A stretch of 19,486 bases of DNA from Flavobacteriaceae bacterium (GTDB taxonomy: Bacteria; Bacteroidota; Bacteroidia; Flavobacteriales; Flavobacteriaceae). The stretch spans positions 1 to 19,486 of the forward strand of contig JAURBD010000023.1 in the NCBI GenBank assembly GCA_030829155.1. Direction: 5' to 3'. This document shows positions 17,100 through 19,486 of this stretch, piece by piece. Positions within the stretch are counted from its first letter, which is position 1. The number at the start of each line of letters is the position of its first letter. The notes below the pieces were generated by a model. It worked only from the letters and a program-made list of their open reading frames with translations. It was not told the DNA's origin and searched no databases. A program made the translations under genes and the position numbers.

Positions 17100-19486
17100 T
17101 TACAATTCTTTTGCCAAATAATGAGCTGTATGGCTTTTTGCTATCTTGATAAGTTCCTCTGGGCTTCCTTCAGCTATGATTTGACCTCCATTTTTACCCC
17201 CTTCATAACCTATGTCAATGATGTGGTCAACTTGCTTTATTACATCCAAATTATGCTCTATAATTACAACAGTATTTCCTTTGTTAACTAAGTGATTTAA
17301 TACTTCTAAAAGTACTCTTATGTCTTCAAAATGTAAACCTGTGGTAGGTTCATCTAGTATGAATAGTGTATTTCCTGTGTCTCGTTTTGATAACTCAGTG
17401 GCTAGTTTGATTCTTTGAGCCTCTCCTCCAGAAAGTGTAGTTGATGATTGTCCAAGAGTAACATAACCTAAACCTACGTCCTGCAATGTTTTTAGTTTTC
17501 TGTAAATTTTTGGTATAGACTCAAAAAACATACAAGCTCGATCAATGGTCATTTTCAATACATCCGAAATTGATTTTCCTTTGTATCTTATTTCAAGAGT
17601 TTCCCTGTTGAATCTTTTTCCTTGACAGGATTCACATTCAACCAATACATCAGGTAGAAAGTTCATTTCAATTACTTTCATCCCACCACCTTTACAAGTT
17701 TCACATCTCCCTCCGCTGACATTAAAACTAAATCGACCTGGCTTGTACCCTCTAATTTGAGCCTCTGGAGTTAGTGTGAATAAAGATCTTATTTCACTAA
17801 ATACTCCGGTGTAAGTTGCTGGATTACTTCTGGGAGTTCGACCAATTGGGCTTTGATTTACATCAACAACTTTGTCTAAATGTTTTAATCCCGAAATACT
17901 TTTATGAGCTAATGGTTTTTTTACTCCATTAAAAAAATATGCGTTTAAGATTGGATATAAAGTTCCATTAATTAAAGAAGATTTACCACTTCCAGAAACA
18001 CCTGTGATACCAACCATCATTCCCAAGGGAAGGGTTAGGGTAACATTTTTTAAGTTATTACCCGTACAATTTGATAACACGAGAGATTTGCCATTTCCAA
18101 GCCTTCTTTTTTCGGGAACTTCAATTTTTTTAATTCCAGTTAAGTATTGAGAAGTTAGAGAGTTTCGATTTAAAATATCTTTTAGTTTACCTTCAGAAAT
18201 AATTTCCCCTCCATTTTTTCCTGCAAATGGACCGATATCAATAACATAATCAGCTTTTACAATCATTTCTTTGTCGTGTTCTACAACCAAGACAGAGTTT
18301 CCAATGTCTCTGAGTGAGAAGAGAGAATCGATTAAACGCGCATTATCACGTTGATGAAGACCAATACTTGGTTCGTCTAAAATATACAGCACACCGACCA
18401 GCTGGGATCCTATTTGAGTAGCTAAACGTATTCTTTGTGCCTCACCACCCGATAATGATTTTGAAGAGCGATTGAGAGTCAAATAATTTAAACCAACATT
18501 CAACAAAAATTGAAGCCGTGATTTTATTTCTTTAATAATTTCCTCTCCAATAATCATTTCATTTTCAGACAAAAATTTTGGGAGATTTTCGAACCAAGAA
18601 TAAAGTTCATCCAAATCCAACTCTGCTAATTCAGCAATGTTAAGGCCGTTGATTTTAAAAAAACGAGCTTCTTTTCTTAAGCGAGAGCTATTACAAGATA
18701 AACATTCGTTTTGATCCATAAAATCATTTGCCCATCGTTTTATATTGGTTGAATTTGCATCTTCATATTGGTTTTTTATGAAGTTTTCAATTCCTTCATA
18801 ATCGATTTTATAATTACGTGTAATTCCAAGAGTTTTTGACTCAACAGAAAAAGATTCTGCGCCACCTTTTAGAATAACCTCCAATGCAGCAGCAGGGATT
18901 TTGTTTATGGGATCAGATAAATTAAAATTGTAACGCTGGGCAATGACTTCCATCTGCTTGAAACTCCATGACTTTTTTTGAGTTCCTAGAGGTATGATTC
19001 CACCTGAATTAATAGAAATAGAATCATCGGGGATAATTTTATTTCGATTGACAATTTGCTGATTCCCAAGTCCTTTACAATCTGGACACATTCCTTTTGG
19101 AGAGTTAAATGAGAAAGTGTTGGGTTCAGGCTTTGGATAAGCAATTCCTGAACTCGGACACATCAAATTTCTACTAAAGTATCTAATTTTACGGCTACCT
19201 TCATTAAATATAAGCAAGGTTTCATCTCCTTGGTACATTGCAGTAATTAAGGATTCTTGAAGCCTCTTTAAACCTGAAACACTATTAGTAATTCGAAGTC
19301 GATCAATAACCAACTCAATGTCATGAGTTTTATACCGATCTAATTTCATACCATTGGTGAGTTCTACAATAACTCCATCAATTCTTACTTTTAAAAACCC
19401 TTGACGAGCTAGATTTTCAAAAAGGTCTCGATAATGCCCTTTTCTAGATTTGATTATTGGAGCTAAAATAACAACACTTTGATCAG
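17100..19486 (-). CDS. uvrA: Excinuclease ABC subunit A, 5' end outside the window
   Basis: UvrA is the damage-recognition ATPase of nucleotide excision repair. The frame stays open through the window edge: upstream of the first in-frame ATG (19349) it still reads typical UvrA sequence (VVILAPIIKSRKGHYRDLF), so ATG 19349 is not the start. About 795 codons are present, and some 140-150 N-terminal residues, including the first Walker A, are missing. Visible are the first zinc-module region (CPSSG ... CPDC), the first ABC signature LSGGEAQRIRLATQ with LDEPSIGLH, the second Walker A GVSGSGKSS, the second zinc module (CETC ... CESC), and the second signature LSGGEAQRIKLATE with LDEPTTGLH. The first zinc module has Ser where the second Cys is expected. 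It appears to lead an operon with the LOG and peptidase-like genes. Confidence 0.96.
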   Translation of the reverse strand, partial: DQSVVILAPIIKSRKGHYRDLFENLARQGFLKVRIDGVIVELTNGMKLDRYKTHDIELVIDRLRITNSVSGLKRLQESLITAMYQGDETLLIFNEGSRKIRYFSRNLMCPSSGIAYPKPEPNTFSFNSPKGMCPDCKGLGNQQIVNRNKIIPDDSISINSGGIIPLGTQKKSWSFKQMEVIAQRYNFNLSDPINKIPAAALEVILKGGAESFSVESKTLGITRNYKIDYEGIENFIKNQYEDANSTNIKRWANDFMDQNECLSCNSSRLRKEARFFKINGLNIAELAELDLDELYSWFENLPKFLSENEMIIGEEIIKEIKSRLQFLLNVGLNYLTLNRSSKSLSGGEAQRIRLATQIGSQLVGVLYILDEPSIGLHQRDNARLIDSLFSLRDIGNSVLVVEHDKEMIVKADYVIDIGPFAGKNGGEIISEGKLKDILNRNSLTSQYLTGIKKIEVPEKRRLGNGKSLVLSNCTGNNLKNVTLTLPLGMMVGITGVSGSGKSSLINGTLYPILNAYFFNGVKKPLAHKSISGLKHLDKVVDVNQSPIGRTPRSNPATYTGVFSEIRSLFTLTPEAQIRGYKPGRFSFNVSGGRCETCKGGGMKVIEMNFLPDVLVECESCQGKRFNRETLEIRYKGKSISDVLKMTIDRACMFFESIPKIYRKLKTLQDVGLGYVTLGQSSTTLSGGEAQRIKLATELSKRDTGNTLFILDEPTTGLHFEDIRVLLEVLNHLVNKGNTVVIIEHNLDVIKQVDHIIDIGYEGGKNGGQIIAEGSPEELIKIAKSHTAHYLAKEL

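Noticed and set aside
19347..19349. ATG at 19349 as the start of uvrA
   Set aside because: The frame continues upstream to the window edge with typical UvrA sequence, so this is an internal methionine.

Overview
The window is low-GC DNA that looks like a chromosome segment of a Bacteroidota member, most likely Flavobacteriia. The evidence is the gene families (a one-chain alpha/beta 2-oxo-acid dehydrogenase E1, an OmpA lipoprotein with a coiled-coil stalk, an M20 hydrolase with a signal peptide, a large peptidase-like protein ending in a putative outer-membrane barrel), very short A/T-rich spacers without clear Shine-Dalgarno sequences, and one good match to the Bacteroidota promoter (TTG at -33, TAnnTTTG at -7). 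No tRNA, rRNA, CRISPR array, insertion sequence or prophage gene was seen. No gap between genes exceeds 300 bases.

Layout. (1) 43-2142, minus: recG. (2) 2237-3136, plus: a small patatin-like hydrolase, divergent from recG. (3) 3164-4465, minus: an exported M20 amidohydrolase. (4) A 244-base divergent spacer, then 4710-7669 plus: a UvrD/PcrA helicase and a YciO-type Sua5/YrdC-family protein, overlapping at TGATG and followed by a clear bidirectional terminator. (5) 7719-10062, minus: OmpA lipoprotein, family 2 glycosyltransferase and a stand-alone HsdR-N-like nuclease-fold protein. (6) 10089-11090, plus: holA with a TTG start, only 26 bases from the nuclease-fold gene. (7) 11087-13498, minus: fused E1 dehydrogenase, whose stop codon overlaps that of holA. 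(8) 13589-19486, minus: uvrA (5' end outside the window), a LOG-family nucleosidase, and a 937-codon peptidase-like/barrel gene interrupted by one in-frame TGA.

DNA maintenance is prominent: recG, uvrD/pcrA, holA and uvrA, plus a nuclease-fold protein of unknown role. The other genes serve central metabolism (E1), the envelope (OmpA, glycosyltransferase, peptidase-like barrel), hydrolysis (patatin, M20) and nucleotide or tRNA-related chemistry (LOG, YciO). Most of the window is ordinary housekeeping DNA and I see no convincing new multi-gene system. The points most worth a second look are the TGA-interrupted pseudo-peptidase/barrel gene, the exchanged metal-ligand residues in the E1 protein, and the orphan nuclease-fold gene packed against holA.
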